Assembly: GCA_009741485.1 (NCBI GenBank)
Contig: CM019228.1
Span: 1 to 64,000 of the forward strand
Source: Malurus cyaneus samueli
Taxonomy: Eukaryota; Chordata; Aves; Passeriformes; Maluridae
DNA length: 64,000 bases
Direction: 5' to 3'
Positions 36,301 through 51,300 of the stretch are shown piece after piece. Both the position numbers and the translations under genes were made by a program. Every line of letters begins with the position of its first letter. The first letter of the stretch is position 1. Below the pieces are notes generated by a model that worked only from the letters and a program-made list of their open reading frames with translations, did no database searches and had not been told where the DNA came from.

Positions 36301-39300
36301 TGCCATAGGCATCTCATTAAACTCAAACCCACCATTTGATAGGAATTTATCTCTCAAAGGACAATATATTTTTATGAAGATTTTTCTCATTCTCTCTTCA
36401 GGCTAAAATTGATAGGAAAAAAATGCTATAAATCTCCCTCTTACAACTGCTTTCTAAATGTCTTGCGAATTATCTTTCTAAATCCTTTCTTACCTTCCTT
36501 CTGTCTCCCTCTCTTTCCACAACAGAAGGATGAGCGAGGACTAATAATACCTCATGCAGGGATTGCCATAAACACCTGCCCTCTATTTGCTCTATCTGTG
36601 TAAAACATTGATCCTTTGAGCCACTTGAAGACTGATATTGATCCAGATTTCCACTGCAGTCAATATACCACAAATTTATGGTATCCAGATTAGTGTCAGA
36701 AGTCAGTAGCTGCCTATTGCTATACTTTGAATGCCTCATAGTTTGGTGTCAGCTGCAGATGTCACCCCAAATGACACAACATCCCCAGTCCCCCTCTGGA
36801 AAGTCCGGTGAAACAGATTCACGCTTACAGAGCTTTATGACAGATTGTTCCACGCTCGGTGTGATTCTTTATGGGGAGCATGGTCTGCTGTGCTGAGTTT
36901 ATCAGCAGCAATTCACTTGCCACCCTCCTTTCAGTCGCTCTATTTCGGTGTGACGGTGTACTCAGGAAACAGCTTATCTGGCCATTTTTGAGAAAGCACA
37001 AACACAAATGGACATCCCAAAGCAAATTGGGGGCTCTCCACATAGAATATGGAATGAGTGGACAGATAACACAAATCATTTGCCCGATCTACCTTGCAAG
37101 CACGTATTTCCCTGCCATCTGATGGTCATCTAGACCATCAAGTTTCTCCTGCTTTACTCAGGTCCTCCTTAGTTCTATAGAACTCTGTGATATTGCTCTC
37201 ATTCAGCTCTTTTCCAGTGTAGGGGTTCTGGCTTGTTTCCTCTCTCCTTGTAAACAAAGCTGAATCGTAACATCAAACTTTAACAATACGCCTTTGCTGA
37301 GGCAGAAAATTTCAGGGGGGAAATGTCAGCTGGCTCGGAGATGAAAAAGAACAGTATGAATGGCCTGGCTAATTATCTATGTGCCCCATGACAGCTTCTC
37401 AAATATTTCCTGGTCCTCAATAATCACAAAGGCTAAACTTACATACTTCCATAAAAAAAAAAAAATAATTTTCCATTGAGGTAACTTCAACACATGGCCT
37501 TCTTATTTCCACCTTATTTAACAAAAAATGCACCTTTTTTGACAGCTTAAGATGGTTAAATGAAATACCGATTTCGGCTGCATGCTAAAATTCTATGAAC
37601 ATATTTCTTTCCTGAGCTGACACGATAAAAACTTTTCCTTAAAAGTGCATTGTGCTAAAGGAATTGACCTAATCCCATGAGAAGATTCAGCTTCAACAAC
37701 TATTTCAAAAGTTAAAAAATTGCTTTGTCAAAAAAGTCATATTAACCCAATGTCTGACAGCCAGCTCTGAGAGGAGCTGGAGACTCGTGTGACTGCACTA
37801 CATGACACATGCCGTGCCCCAGGGTATGTACCTCAGTCTGGAGCTCACATGATCCCAGCTCAATTTTTGTGGGAATCACCACCAGCAATGATGGTCTGGG
37901 AGCCAAGTCCGCAATGAATATTCTGATCCAGGTCCACCATTGAGCAATACAAAATGAAAGGCTCTCCATTGGTTCAGACAACTCAGAAGGAAAAAAAAAA
38001 AGAAACAAAAGAGCAAAAAGGAAGAACTGCCTGCCTGGCAGAAAGGTCCAAAACCACCCACCCATCTGCCCCACCTCTCCACCAGATAAAGACAGCTGCC
38101 AGCAAGAGCCCTCGCGTTGCTCAGCATAGAGCAGCAGCACACAAATTGCCCACAAACCACAGCTCGGATATTTACGGATGAAACGCTGCCCCTTCGGGGC
38201 CCCACACTGGACGGGTGGACTTGTGCTGCGTCTCACTTGCTTGGCCAAATATAAACTGCATTTTTTTTCCTCATCTGGGTTCCCATCTGTAATGGGTAAA
38301 AGCCTATCTTTCGCCTTTAAAAAAATGTTTCATGGAATCTGAAGCTACAGATTTTTTTCACATTTAATTTTTCCATTTGGAGAAGCACAAAGTTAAGAAA
38401 AATGATAATGCAGTCCTCCCCTTTGCAAACAAGCTCTTCTTCAATTTTGGACTTTTTTTTCTCTCCCTAAACCGCTTGAATGGAATAACAGGGAGCAGCT
38501 GGGAACTGGAGCTTTTCAGGCTCAAGCAAACACCCGGAGCAAAGCGTTGGCTCCTGCAGTAGTGAGGCCTCTGGTATCACTTATGCAGAGACAATTTTCA
38601 GATTAAAATGGCAATTTCATTTCTTTCATCTCTCCACTTCCTTTGTATCAATACCCTTTCGTTCTAGAACCTACTTACCTGCTTCAATTTAAAATAGATG
38701 TAGATATTGCCCCTCTTTTATGCAAGATTTATGAGCTCTGTAGGTCTGCTTTTACGAATATTAATATTATATAAGATGATGGGCTTATTCAACTGCCACA
38801 GGCAAAGGGAAAGAGTCAGTCAGCAAGTTTTCTTCCTGATGATTTTTTTTTGAAGACTGGTAGGCTGGCCTTTACAAGAAGATGAACTAGTTCAGGATAA
38901 CAAGGAGAGGATAAACAGGATAAACAGCAAAACAGAACTCAGGATAAGCAAGAAAAAATCAGCTGAAGCCAGCTTCATACTTCTGCCTGCTCTTGTAGTA
39001 TTAAAATGACCATACTTCTAAAGCTCAGATCGAAAAAATCAGGTTGCTTTTCTTTTTCTCTTGGTGTGGCATAAACACAGAGGGAAGAAACAGCCTTTAC
39101 CCAGTAGAGGTTGTAACATTCCTTTTGCTCTGGAATGGAGATTGTTATCCTCAGTGTACCCAGCCCGTTGCCAAGCCAAGAGAAGAGCAGAGCTTCAGCA
39201 CAATGTCTGGCTCCTTGGCGCATTTGTGGACCCGACCCTGAGCTTTGCACATCTATCCCAGACCGGCTCCATCCCCATTCCATCAAAGCTGAAAGAAGGT

Positions 39301-42300
39301 ACTGGGGTTCAATTGAGGACACCGCTGGCAGGGGTACAAGCAGCATCCCCAGTGCTCTGTCTGAGGGAGTCGGTGGTGACACCCACGGGCTCCTCTCCCC
39401 GGTCTGTGTCATGGCCACCAACATTGCTCCAGACACCGCTTTGCAGCCAGTGACTAACACATCTCCAGAGACAATCTGGATGTGCAACATGCACCGAGAG
39501 GAGCCTAGCGTGTCCCATTTTCCGAATCTTCAGGGCAGTCCAAGGCTTGAGCAGAAGCAAGTTGTTTTCCGTTGAAAAGATCCCTTTTATTTAAATTATT
39601 TGAAAAGCTTTACTAAATTGCATCTTTTCTTACTAAACAAATGACGAGTTGGTTTAATTAATTTTAAAAGGGTCCTCTCATGGCCGGGAAGGCCCTTACC
39701 CTGACCTGAACTTGGCCCTTGGCTTTCTGGCAGGGGCATCCCGGTCTCTCCCCACCATGCCCCAGGCCTCAGGCTGCAGCAGGAGCAGCCGCTCCTCCTC
39801 ACCGCTCTTCTCCATGGCTCATCTCCTGCCTTCCGTGCCAGATAATCACAGAGAAACAGGCTTTGTTTTGGTGGGGTCACGAAGGGGCAAGAGGATTTTG
39901 AAAGTTCCTATTCCTGCTGGAAGTCCCATTATACCCTGGGTGCAGCCATGCTTCACGCATGCATAGGAAGAAAATCCAAACATACCATTCAACAAAATTA
40001 ATGACCCAGATTACTAAAATAAAGCTACAACTCAAACATCCGGAACTAATTTCCAAATTACGCTTCACTTTATCTCTGCAGCTACCATTAAATAGGGTGG
40101 AAGCTTTTAAAATCATTTTTTAAAAAAATATCATTGACACTACAAGCTAGATTAAAGGAAATTGCTTTGGGCTGTTTGAGGTTTTCTTCCAAGTTATCGA
40201 AGGTTTATAGTATTACAATTTTTACAGTCATTTTTCTGAGATCAAAAGACCCCGTTAAGGAACAACACCCGTTAATTAGAGCAACCCATATGGTGCTGCA
40301 ATACTCAGAGGAGCATGCTCCTGCAAAGGAACGGCCTCCAGGCCCGACAGAGCTAGCGCTTCCCTTCCAAAAGTTGCCGCTCACCTCTCTAATGACCTAT
40401 CGCATGCACGCAATCATCTGATTAATTCATTAGGAGAAAATACTGCAGTTTGGATTACAACCAGGATTTTGGCTGATGCCGCCGCTGAACTGCGGGAGCA
40501 GTTTCATCGGCTGCCGTCAGAGGAGTCGCTTGAATCCAAACAGCTCTTTACAGAATCCAGGGTGGAAGTTAATGCAGCTCCTAATGAGTTCCTCTCCCTA
40601 CCCCTTGCTTTAAATGTTCCACTACTGTAGCAGCCAGCAACTGGATGCTAACTTGGCTGCCTGTGGGTCCAGTCAGACATGCTCAGGTCTAGCATGTAAC
40701 CTCAAATGCTCATTTGAACAGCTCTGTTCATGTTACCACTCTCCCGAGTATTGTAGGGAGGATGTTTTTTTGCCAGGCAGAGTGGGCATAGAAGAGGGTT
40801 GCAGTGATTTGGATGGAGATGAGCTTCATCCGCTCTGCAAGAGATGTTACGCAGGGTGCAAGCATCTCTTTAGTTGAATGGATACCCAGAGTCTTCCCAG
40901 AAACACTGACTTAATCGAGAGATGCTGTGGAAGCAGAAGGAAATTCTCTGCAGACCACTGAAACAGCCTTATCAACCCCTTTGAACTGAAGATCAAAGAA
41001 CCAATTCCCACCCATAGAAGGCGGCAGAGCAGCGCAGCACAGCACAGTGTTTACTACAGCTGGCTTAGATTTCTTTTCAGCGTACCGAAAAGTGACAAAA
41101 CATATAAACAAGATAGAGTTTATTCTGCATTTTCAACATAAATGTGTGTTCTTCTTGGTGGAGATTTAATATACCAGGGCTTTAGGAGTCCTTCAATCAC
41201 TGGATGTTTTCCCGTGATTTCCTAAAAATTTCCACCCGAAGTCAATGAACAATGCAAAAAAAAATCTGTGTGCAATTGAAGTTCCACATGAACATCAAAA
41301 AGCAGTTTCAACAGTATTAGTTTTTTGTTTTTAAATCAGTCCTAGTTATGCTGCCAGTTGCGGTGAAACAGTCTTTGTCAACACTGAGTTACCTGGGAAG
41401 GAAAGGAAGAAATGTCTGGTGTGTAATGGTCCGTTGAGCTGTGATGGAGTGTTAGGTAAATGACCAAATTAGCAACGTTTCGTCTTGCTACAGAAATAGC
41501 TCTAAACCACGTAACTCATGACTGGCTTTATGAAAATAGCCCTGTTACACTGTGCAGGTGCAGTCGGAGGCTGTTTGTGGCAGGCACAGGAGGCTCTCAT
41601 CTGGTAACACCATGTCTCGGTGACACGTGCCTGGGGACAGATCCTGCGGTGAACAGAAACCCCAGGACCTTTGCTCTTCCTGAGGACCCTCAGAACCACT
41701 TGCTACAAAGCAAAATGCCAGAAGTCGCATGAAAAATAAAAATGCAATGAGTCCTTGTCCTCTGGTGGGCCCAGAGGCCAGTTGTCATCACTGGAGGGGA
41801 GCTAAACAACCCCAGTGCTCTATTCCATTGAGAAGCACAGTAACGAGCATTGCAATATACATGGCTCAAAAATACCAGACTATCAAGAGTTTGGATGTGC
41901 TTTCACACCCACTTAAAAGCATCTGTGCTGCTGGTATCCAGGCTGTGTTTGGCTCTGCATCAGTCAGTGTGGTAGCTCTCGGGTTAATTCACAGGCTTGT
42001 TCTAGCTCCATTTACATAGGACAAGCCATGAACGTGGTCTTGACTGACAAATCCAGGCAGGTTGGGCAGTGGCTAAAGAGAGCAGAGGAAAACTCAACTC
42101 CAGTGTAGGAGATGAAGCAACGGGAATCTGCAAGACCTGCCAGTCACCACTCTTGAAGCGGCTGCAGATATGATCTGTGGTGTTCACACCTCACACAAAA
42201 CCCCAGCACAGGCAGTTCTGGATGTTGGCGCCTTCTGTGCTGGCGACCGGCAGCCAGCATGTGCCCAGATCCAGGAAATCCTTGCCCCTGGCATCCTCCC

Positions 42301-45300
42301 TTCTCTACCGGCATCACCCACGGTTGTGCTCTGAGCAGGTGAGACAGGATCAAATCTAACCTGAGATCTGCTGTGACAGATTAAATCTCACTAGATGCAG
42401 TTCTGACAGCATTTGTAAGCCCAGAACTCCTCTCCCCACGTGCTCACCTGCAATCCGCACGTAGCTAGAGAAGATGTTTCCCTGCTTGATCTGGCATAAT
42501 AAATCACAGTGAGTGATTGCCTCATCCACAAAATCTCTGTATGAACAAAGAAAGAGAAAACCAAGACTTTGTAAATTCAGGGTTTTCTGGGCACCGGATG
42601 GGACTATTCACGGTTTCCTGGAGAATTAGAAAATTCTCTAAAATAGGGATCATCAGAATCCAAAGCTGCCTGGGGCCTGTTGAGAGCAGAGCCAGCTGGA
42701 CAGTGCTCCTCAGGAAACATCTGCTGTAGGTGGACTGAGGGAACAGAACATGCCTTGACCTTCCTCTCCCCAAACTCCTCCACCCTGTCCCATCCATACA
42801 GCAGGGAGGGCAGCTGCTGTGGCCCACGTCCAAGGGAAGTCCAGCACCGGGAGGCTCCCTGAGACCTCTGAATCACTGGAGTGAGGACACCTGCCCTGCA
42901 CGCAGAGGGCAGCTTCTGTCAGCACACAGATGTTTGGACTTTTACTTAAAATCTCCAAGCCTCCCAAGTATCTGACATAGGGCTATCGACACTGCCCAAA
43001 CAAACTGTGCTGAGGGATTCCAAACACTCCTATCTTCCTGCTGGATTGAGACCAAGGTGAGCAAGACAATGATGAATTATTTTAAAAGAAGTACAAATCG
43101 CACTTCACCAAAATGAGAATACACAGGGAGGCTCTCCTAAGGGGTGACATGAGAGGTCCCGATTTTGCTTAGTGAGTTTAATGAGCTTGCCCATCTCATC
43201 GGATCTGAACAGCACATGGATCATGGTACGTAGGGAAAGTCAGTACCACACTGAGAGCACAATGCAGTTAATCTGTAAGGAGAGGTTAAAGCTTAAATTA
43301 TTCTCTGTGAACACAGAGGTTCACAAGTCTTTTATATACCTTTTAGTACTGGAAGACAGAAGCACAGCCCCACATGGGGTCTGGAACTGGCAGGACTTTG
43401 GGCTTCGAGGGAAAACAGAAACTTTGCAGGAAATTATATTTCTTTGTATTTGCACACTTACCACAGTGTGGGCTCCAGCTGCGACCAGCTAGAGGAGTGG
43501 TGACACCACATTTTTTTATTAGAGAGCTGGCTGAGTATGCTGTTATTCAAGCTCATTTTGTGGCTTCTCTGGCCACAAGTCTCCAAGGCACCCCAGGCCA
43601 AATCAAAGCAGCATCCTCAGACACTGCCCTTCTCTGTTCCCTTGGTTTGTTAGAGGGACTGAGCAGGTCCGACATGGCCAGACACTCTCCGGAGCTCTGC
43701 ACCCGAGGAAGGCACCCGTGGCACCACGATCCTTCCCTCGCCACTCGCAGAAGACCTGCCCCACAAGAGCGGGACATTGTATTTTCCGCTACGGGTACGG
43801 GATGCTTCGGAGCAGTGTTTAAGGAGGTTTTGGTCCAACTTCTTTCAAAGCCACTGCCCATCAGCTGCATGTCTGCAGGGAGAGCTCCCTACCATAAGAA
43901 AATTACTCCTAATCTAGCCTCTGGCAGTTCCGTCTCGTCTAAGCTCTACACCAAGCCAAGAAATAGATTCATAAATAGACAAGGAAAAAATATTTACTGC
44001 TCCTCATAAGGGGATGCCTGAACCCCTCAGTGCACCCTCAGAAAGCTCTGAGTACTTTGAAACCTGAAACGGGAATACACCAATGAAGGGATATGATAAA
44101 AACAGCTTATTAAGCAAATTGAAGACCTTGTCTTTCTGCCTTGTCATATGCTATCCCACGCTCCAGGCCCAGAAATTGGGGAAAAGGGGGAAGACAGGAC
44201 TACTATCCTCAAGAGACAAGCTGGGGCCCTACTCAGGGCAGCTCTGCAGCATCTTTAGCAACAGCAAGAGCCAAACTCAGACAAGGGGAGGCTTCAGGAG
44301 CTGATTACTCAGCCTAGTAAGTTAGTTGAGATGCTGAAAGGGTAGATACAGTTAAGATACAGAAAGAAGATACAGTTATGTATCATTTTAAATATGCATA
44401 TAATTGCTTTATCTTTTTGTTACCTTATTTCATTATTGAAAACCTTTTTTCACATATGCATTTTAATTCTCAAATCCAGTCACCAGCAGAACTATTTATA
44501 AATAATTTAATGCACAACAAGGCACCAGTTCTTCCAAAAGCAGCAATCTTGGAATGAGGCCACTGAAAACTCTCTCAGCATCTGATACTTTAATGTCATA
44601 CCACCGGTATTGCACCCAGAGGGTAGCAATATACAGCTCCTCCAAGCTATACAGGTTCATTTAGAAGCTGTAGCTGAGAAGCTTGTGCAAGAGAAACATC
44701 TCTTGGTGATCATCAAAATACAAGAGAAGTCTTTGACATGCACCAAAGCGAGGAGAGCCTGCCACCGAGTTTGTAACACAGACTTGTGAGCTGCACAGAG
44801 AAAGGAAAGAAACCTCCAGCTGCACAGTCGTCTCTGCTCTGGAGACTCATAATCAGCTACACAGATTGAGCTGGGCAGGAACATTCCCTTATCAAAGCCG
44901 TTTGGCACCGCAACGCTATATTTGGGATGGAGAAGTTACAGCGTGTCAGACCACACCAAACAAAGCAGAAGGTCTCGAGCGTTAAGAGCAGCTGCTGAGC
45001 GCCAGCATCCCTGCGAACTAAACCCAGGAGAGCTGAAGCGAGACCCTCACCTCCCAGCTGTACCTGAAGGAAACAGTTAGTTATCCTCACTCACAATCAG
45101 TGTTTGCTTAGCAGATACGTTTTTTTCTAATTATGTTTGTCAGCTTTTGTAATTACACAAGATATGAAGCACAACACCTTATTTTTTTATTTATCTGCCT
45201 CCGTTTCTTCCTTCCAATAGAATGAAATTAAAAACAAATTCAGCCATGCAGCCTCCACGCCAGTGGAAGTCAGACTTTCACCACAGGTATCCACATAGCC

Positions 45301-48300
45301 AGGCTTTCACATTACACTTTTTTATTGCATTTATTCCCTCAGTGAAGCTGTATTAATAATGAATAGGTTAAAACAACCGATACCTGGAGATGGAAGTCTG
45401 TGCTGTGTTTTGTTGGGTTTTTTCTCTTGCTCCTGTTACAGTGAGCATTTGCGTCTAAAGCCGAATGAGGGAGGTCAAGGTGAATAAGCAGGTGTTTAAG
45501 TTTTAAGCATGCGAATAAATCAGTTGTTAACAAAGAGAGTGCATATTTTACTAATTGCTGAATCAATGCTTTTAAGCTATCGAATTGGATCAGCCTGATT
45601 GCCGTCACAGAGAAACCTTTCTGCTTCTCCACCGCTGAGGGAAGACCTCCTTCAACTGATAATTTTTGCATTACTCAGTGGAAGGGGAGAGATGAGCCCC
45701 AGCTTCCGCCAACCCTTCCCCCGGGACCCTGCGCTCTGCCTCGAGCTCAGGTAAAGGGCAGATGCAAAAAGAGCTGCTGAGACAGATCCATAGCACTGCG
45801 AAGAGGAGGTGAGTGCATCCACCTGCTGTGGGATCGCTCTGGATTTGCTGCCTTTCCACTGCATGGCGCAAGGAGCACGGGCAAGCCTTCTGCTCTATAG
45901 AAAGAAGGGAAATTAAGACGTGTTGCAAGGTACCATCTTGTTTTGCCAGCAGTGCTAATGAAACCATAGCTGGCATTGAACAGAGTGCAAAAAACAGTCT
46001 AAACTGTATTGCAACATAGTGACAAACATTTGCAGCTACTGGTGTCAAATAAAGTGCAGGCAAAACTTCATCTGAATGAGCACACAGATGATGAGTTTCC
46101 TCCAAACCCTCCCCACAGACAAACACAGAACATTCGCTAATATCGGTAAGGAGGATGCTCTGGATCACCTCGGCACTGCTTGTGCCAGCCTGCTCCGTGA
46201 TGGCCCAATCCTGCATCCTGCAGGCAGGATCCTGCCCTAGGTGCTGTGGGCAGTTCCGCTCCTACCTGCGGAAAACTTCCCAGCACCAAAAAACAAAGGG
46301 CCGGCTGGTTTTGTCAAGGACATCGCAAATCAAAGCCCCCATCTCTCCAGCCACATTTACATACAATTAGGAGGTGTTGCTGCAGGCTGGGTTAACTCCT
46401 GGTTTTGGAATCCTCAGGACCATCAGGCAAAGGTCCCATGGCTGTGGGAGGCATCACTGTCTGCTCTTCAACCTCCCTTCATCTGGTGTGGGAGCACCAC
46501 TTCCCTTCCAGGGGCAAACAGCCTTTGCAAAGGGGCTTTAGCTTTGCTGGCAGGAAACTGTGAAGGTTAGAAGGCAGCAAGGGAAATTAGTGCTGTCAAA
46601 ATCAAATCTGCAGTAATTAAACAGGTGTTTCTTCTGTCTCAGGGAGACGGTTGGCAGAGCAGCAGTTGTGACACACGAGACTCCACGCACACACACAACA
46701 GGAAATCTCATCCCACTCCACAGCAGACCGTCCCAGCCCCAGGGCTGTGTCAGGAACAGGGTCACCAGGCTGCTGAACCCTGTCCCACTCCCGCATACCG
46801 GTGCAGTCTGAGGACCCTCACCCTGCTGTTCAAAGTTCATCTTCACCCTGCAATTCAAAGCTCAGCCTTTCTTTGTTCAAACCTAAGAAAATCTCCCAGA
46901 AAGAAGACATGGGGGGAAAAAAAAGGAGCATCTTCTAGAGCATTTCTCAATCTGATGTGCAAAAGCCAATTACCCAAATCAGAGGTGAATCGACGGAAAA
47001 GGTCATTGGGTGTGGGGTAAGTCAGCAGCTGGCCTTTCCCAGGGCTACACACAGCCTGGGATCGATGCTGCTCTGCGCTGGCATCTGCTCACCGGATTTC
47101 TATTTGTTCCAGTGATGGGTCACCAAGCTGTTAAAATCAAATCATTCAAATTGCTCGCAGAGTGAAAGATACTCAAGGTTCAAAATTACACGCTGACCCA
47201 GCCAGGTTATTTTGCAGCAATTATCACTAACTTCTATGGTGGAAGATTGTAAGAGTTCAGAGGAGGAGAAAAAATGTCTTGTCCTTTCTTCACCTTGAAT
47301 ACAAACAAAAAACAAATGTGATCTTCTTGCTCCTGACATAACCATGCTTTAAAGAGCTTTAAAAATATCCATTTCCTCATTTGAGTTTACACAGAAGACA
47401 TACTATCTCTTCTAAATATGACTACTTCTTGCCAGTGCGCAGCCTATCTTTAACACTTTAAGAAACCAACAAGTGGTTATTTGCAAAAACTGATGGTAGG
47501 AGATGGATATAACCTTTTTTAAACCTCAGCAAAATCAGTCAGTTTCATGAGGTTTGAACATACGGCCAAATTAATCAAGTCATACAAATCATTAAATGTG
47601 AAACACAGCCCTCCAAGCTCTCCAACCACATGGGAATGATTTAGGAAAAGCCCAACCGTGTCACGGCACAGCAAGGAGAGAAAAACATAATAATAACAGA
47701 GTGAATAGTTTCCAACACAATCTTGAATTCACAGCAAACAAAGCAGGTTCCTGCAAAGCCTCACGCCCTAACCCAAAGCCCAGCCAGGGTCACAGCGCTC
47801 TCTCCCCCATCTAAACCAGCGGCACGTTCTTTCAGCCGTGTCCGGTTCCTTGTCCTAGATTCCGACGGTGTGCAGGTTTTGGAATGCCTAGTGCTTTGCT
47901 GACACACACAGCAGTGGAAATCAAGAGTTGACGTTAAGAGTTAAATTCAAATCACAAGGAAACAGCACCAGCACAAGGGTGGAAATAGGACAAGGCTGTC
48001 AGAGATGTGAATGATGGGACCGAGCCCTCCTGGGTGCTGTTTTAGTAGGGCAGGAGGGAGAAACAGGATCACCGGGAGACCCTGAGCGGGTGGGAAGTGT
48101 CCTCCAGCCATCACTCCACAAACGGTGGCAGTTTTTGGTCCTTCCCATCTGCTCAGAGCTGTCCCTGCAGACAAGGATGGTACCGGGGAAGCCCTGCGTG
48201 AGCCTTTCAGCCGAGGCGTGTCTGCACATCATGCCGGGCAAGCCTCCTTCCCCCTCTCCTTTCCCCTCCCCGGTGCAGGGCTGGCACAGCACCAGGGAAA

Positions 48301-51300
48301 TTAAGCAGGCGGTTTCTACAGCCGATAGAAAAGCAGCTATCTGGACCTGACAGACAGGTCGCTTCGTGACCAAAGGGAATTTTCTAGAGAAGCCCGAGAA
48401 ACGCAACAATGAATTAAAGAAACAGTAACAGCTCCGATCCATCCAGAGGTTGCCGTAAGACAGAAGCCTTCGGGGAGCTCAGATACTGGGTAATGCCCAC
48501 TCCTGTCTAATTAACAGATGAACCAGGAGATAGCTGGAGCAGTGGGAAGCAGGAAGGAATGGGGTGAACTGGAGCCAAAGTGCAAGGTTTTCTGTGCCAC
48601 AAAGAGCCGAGACAGCTGCCCATGACACCTACTGCTGCACCTCAGGGGATGGCGTTTACATCATCGAGTCCCCTCGGAGACTTTATATCTTACTTCACGG
48701 CATATTCCCCTACACAAAACATGATCACTGCTCATATGACTAAGCGAACGCACTGGTTACAACTCTAAAGTTCAGGATGGAAACCCGGCACCCTTGCCCT
48801 GACCCTTTCGCACCCGCCACCACCTACAGATGCGACCTCTCCTTTCTGCTCTTTCTCACAGGAGAACCATCGTCACTCATAGTTCAGTTTGTGAGTATTG
48901 TCACACTGTATGGCTTCATGCTCTACCACGTTTCATAACCCCTTTTGCATGCTTGCAGGCAGCACTCTCCCTTCTCCTGGGGCTGGCGAGCAGATTTCTT
49001 CTGAAGCTCTTCCAGGTTATTGAACTACTTTGTTGATGCAGCTTATTTCCCATCAGTTGAGGGCAGAGTGCCAGGGACATAATTTATTTTCCATGTTTAT
49101 TTATGTCAGGAGAGTCCTTAAACGATTTGTTTGCAGCTGCCTCAGTTGCTGCTTGTGCCGAGGCTACCGCCTGCCCCCCTGCGCTGCTAGCAAGCCAGGC
49201 CTGGGGAGACTGGAGACCATCAGCTTCCCTCTGCTATTTTGATGTTATGGAAACAACTAATTTCCCTAATGCTTCTTAATTAGGAGCAGAATCACCCTGT
49301 TCGCTGGCTGATAGGCCCTTACACCCCACAAAAATAAGGTAATAATAATGGAGGTGGGATCCGGACATGCGGCTCACCAGGAGCCTCACAGGGCTGGAAT
49401 ACCAGAAGAGTGGATGGAAAACAGACTGACGGTGCTGGGCTGGCATTTCCTACCCAGCCCAGCATCATTTCTACCAACTCTTACCAAGAGGCCTGGGAGC
49501 GAGGCAGGTGGCAGGGTCGGCAGCTACTCGGCACCAGCAAGTTTACTCTAGAGCAGCCATTCGGCACCACCCTTTGGGGCCAGAGCTGCTGAGAGTGACT
49601 CAAGGCTGGGGTCTGTGGAGGCGAGAGCCAGCACGTTGGCCCTGCGGTCCCCAGGGCACATTCACTGGCTGACATTGTTGGAAGATGACCAATGCAGTGC
49701 AACGCCTTCCCAAAGAAAGCGGCAGAGATGCTGCAGTTTGATAACAGTGGGTCTGTGTCTGCTCTGCAGCTACAGGAGACACCTGACTGGTTGAAGAAGA
49801 AAGCTCTGGTTCAAGAAGGAAGTTCGTGCTGCTTCAAGTAGAAAGTTTGTGCTGCTATAGATAAAGGTGTTTAGTTACTGCAGAGCAAGAGCAAGGAGGT
49901 GCAGAGGCATTTGGGGAACTTGATCCACTTAAAGCACAGACAGCTATCACCATACAGGGATTCAGCCACCAAAGGTGTGCACTAGGTGTAGGATTTGAGA
50001 CCTGGGAGCCCCTGCCCCCAGGCTCAGTTAATAGGATCTCCCGCAGTGGCCATTGACGGCAGTGACAAATGCTCTCGGGCAGCAGCTGGAGGGGGCACGG
50101 TGCAGCCCCAGGGAAGCAACCGGCACTTCTCCCCGCTCCCTCGGATGGGTTTCCAGCGTATTTTTTCGGATATTTTCCCAGTTTCCACAAGAGGGCACCA
50201 GCACGACACCGACGGGACGCTCCGGTGTCCCCGAGAGGCGCCGCTCGGTCCCCTCCCCGCGGCGGTGGGAGCGGGAGCGGCGGGAAGTCGGGACCGGGGT
50301 CTCGCCCAGGGTTTTGTCTTCGGAGGAAAAGCGGCTGATGCACATCTCCCAGGAGATCTCGGCTCTAAAGCCGCGACTCACCACTGAATTCATCAGCTCC
50401 AGAGCTGCAGGTGATAAGATCTGCCGTCACGGTAGCACTGTCTCTAGAAGTCACGATATCATTTTGCTCTTTGTGCCTTTGTTGGGATCCCGTAACTAAA
50501 CTTCTCAGGAGCTACAGAAAGACAAAAGGAACATTTTCTTGTGTTATACCTTTCCTCCCTGCGGTCAATCCAAGTTTTTGGCAATTATCGCTGTGGAGGA
50601 GCCCAGCCGAGCCAGCTCAGCAAAGTCATGGCTTCCATTTCGAGGGGAACGGGAAAATCTGTCTCCCGAGATGTACTCCAGCCACAGTACCAGCACTTCT
50701 GCGTGTAACAGCATGTCACTGAGAAAAGCAAATCTTCACGAATGGTTGACTGATAAGCAGACAGTCAAGAACAAGCACTACAGCCTAGACCCTGCAGTGT
50801 TTTGGAAAACCTACAGCTGCCAATCGCGCGGATGCTTCCTCAGAAAAGCATTTCCAGGTTTTTCTCTCAAAAGACATCCCGTGGGAACCCTTTCCTCACA
50901 CTCTGGCCTTTTTCATCTTTTTATCCCATTTGGATCCCCTCCAGGGTTCAGCTGTTCCCTTGGTTCCAACACCATTCTCAGATCTGCTTCCTCAGCTCTT
51001 GCATGGTGAAATCCCCAAAGCCTGGAAACAGCCCCTGAAGTTTCCTTTTGATCTCTTGGTAGTCTGCCATCTCCAGCCAGAGGCATTTGGTGGAAAGTGA
51101 AAAATTCCAAAGCCAGGTGGTTTTGGATGTGAGCCCTGGGGAAGCTGCATGGGGGTTAAATGCCCCCACCGTGATGCATTAGAGGCAACCTCCACAAACG
51201 AAGATAAACCTGTCGGTGAAGCAGTCCAAATCTCGTATCTCCCAATTCTATTTTGGATGTGGAAGCTTTTGTCCTGTATCCTTAAAGGAGGACGTGTGTA

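Noticed and set aside
43374..44009. 211-codon + strand open frame inside MMP17 intron 1
   Set aside because: No recognisable domain, ordinary intronic composition and no supporting splice structure. The longest of many chance frames in 21.7 kb.
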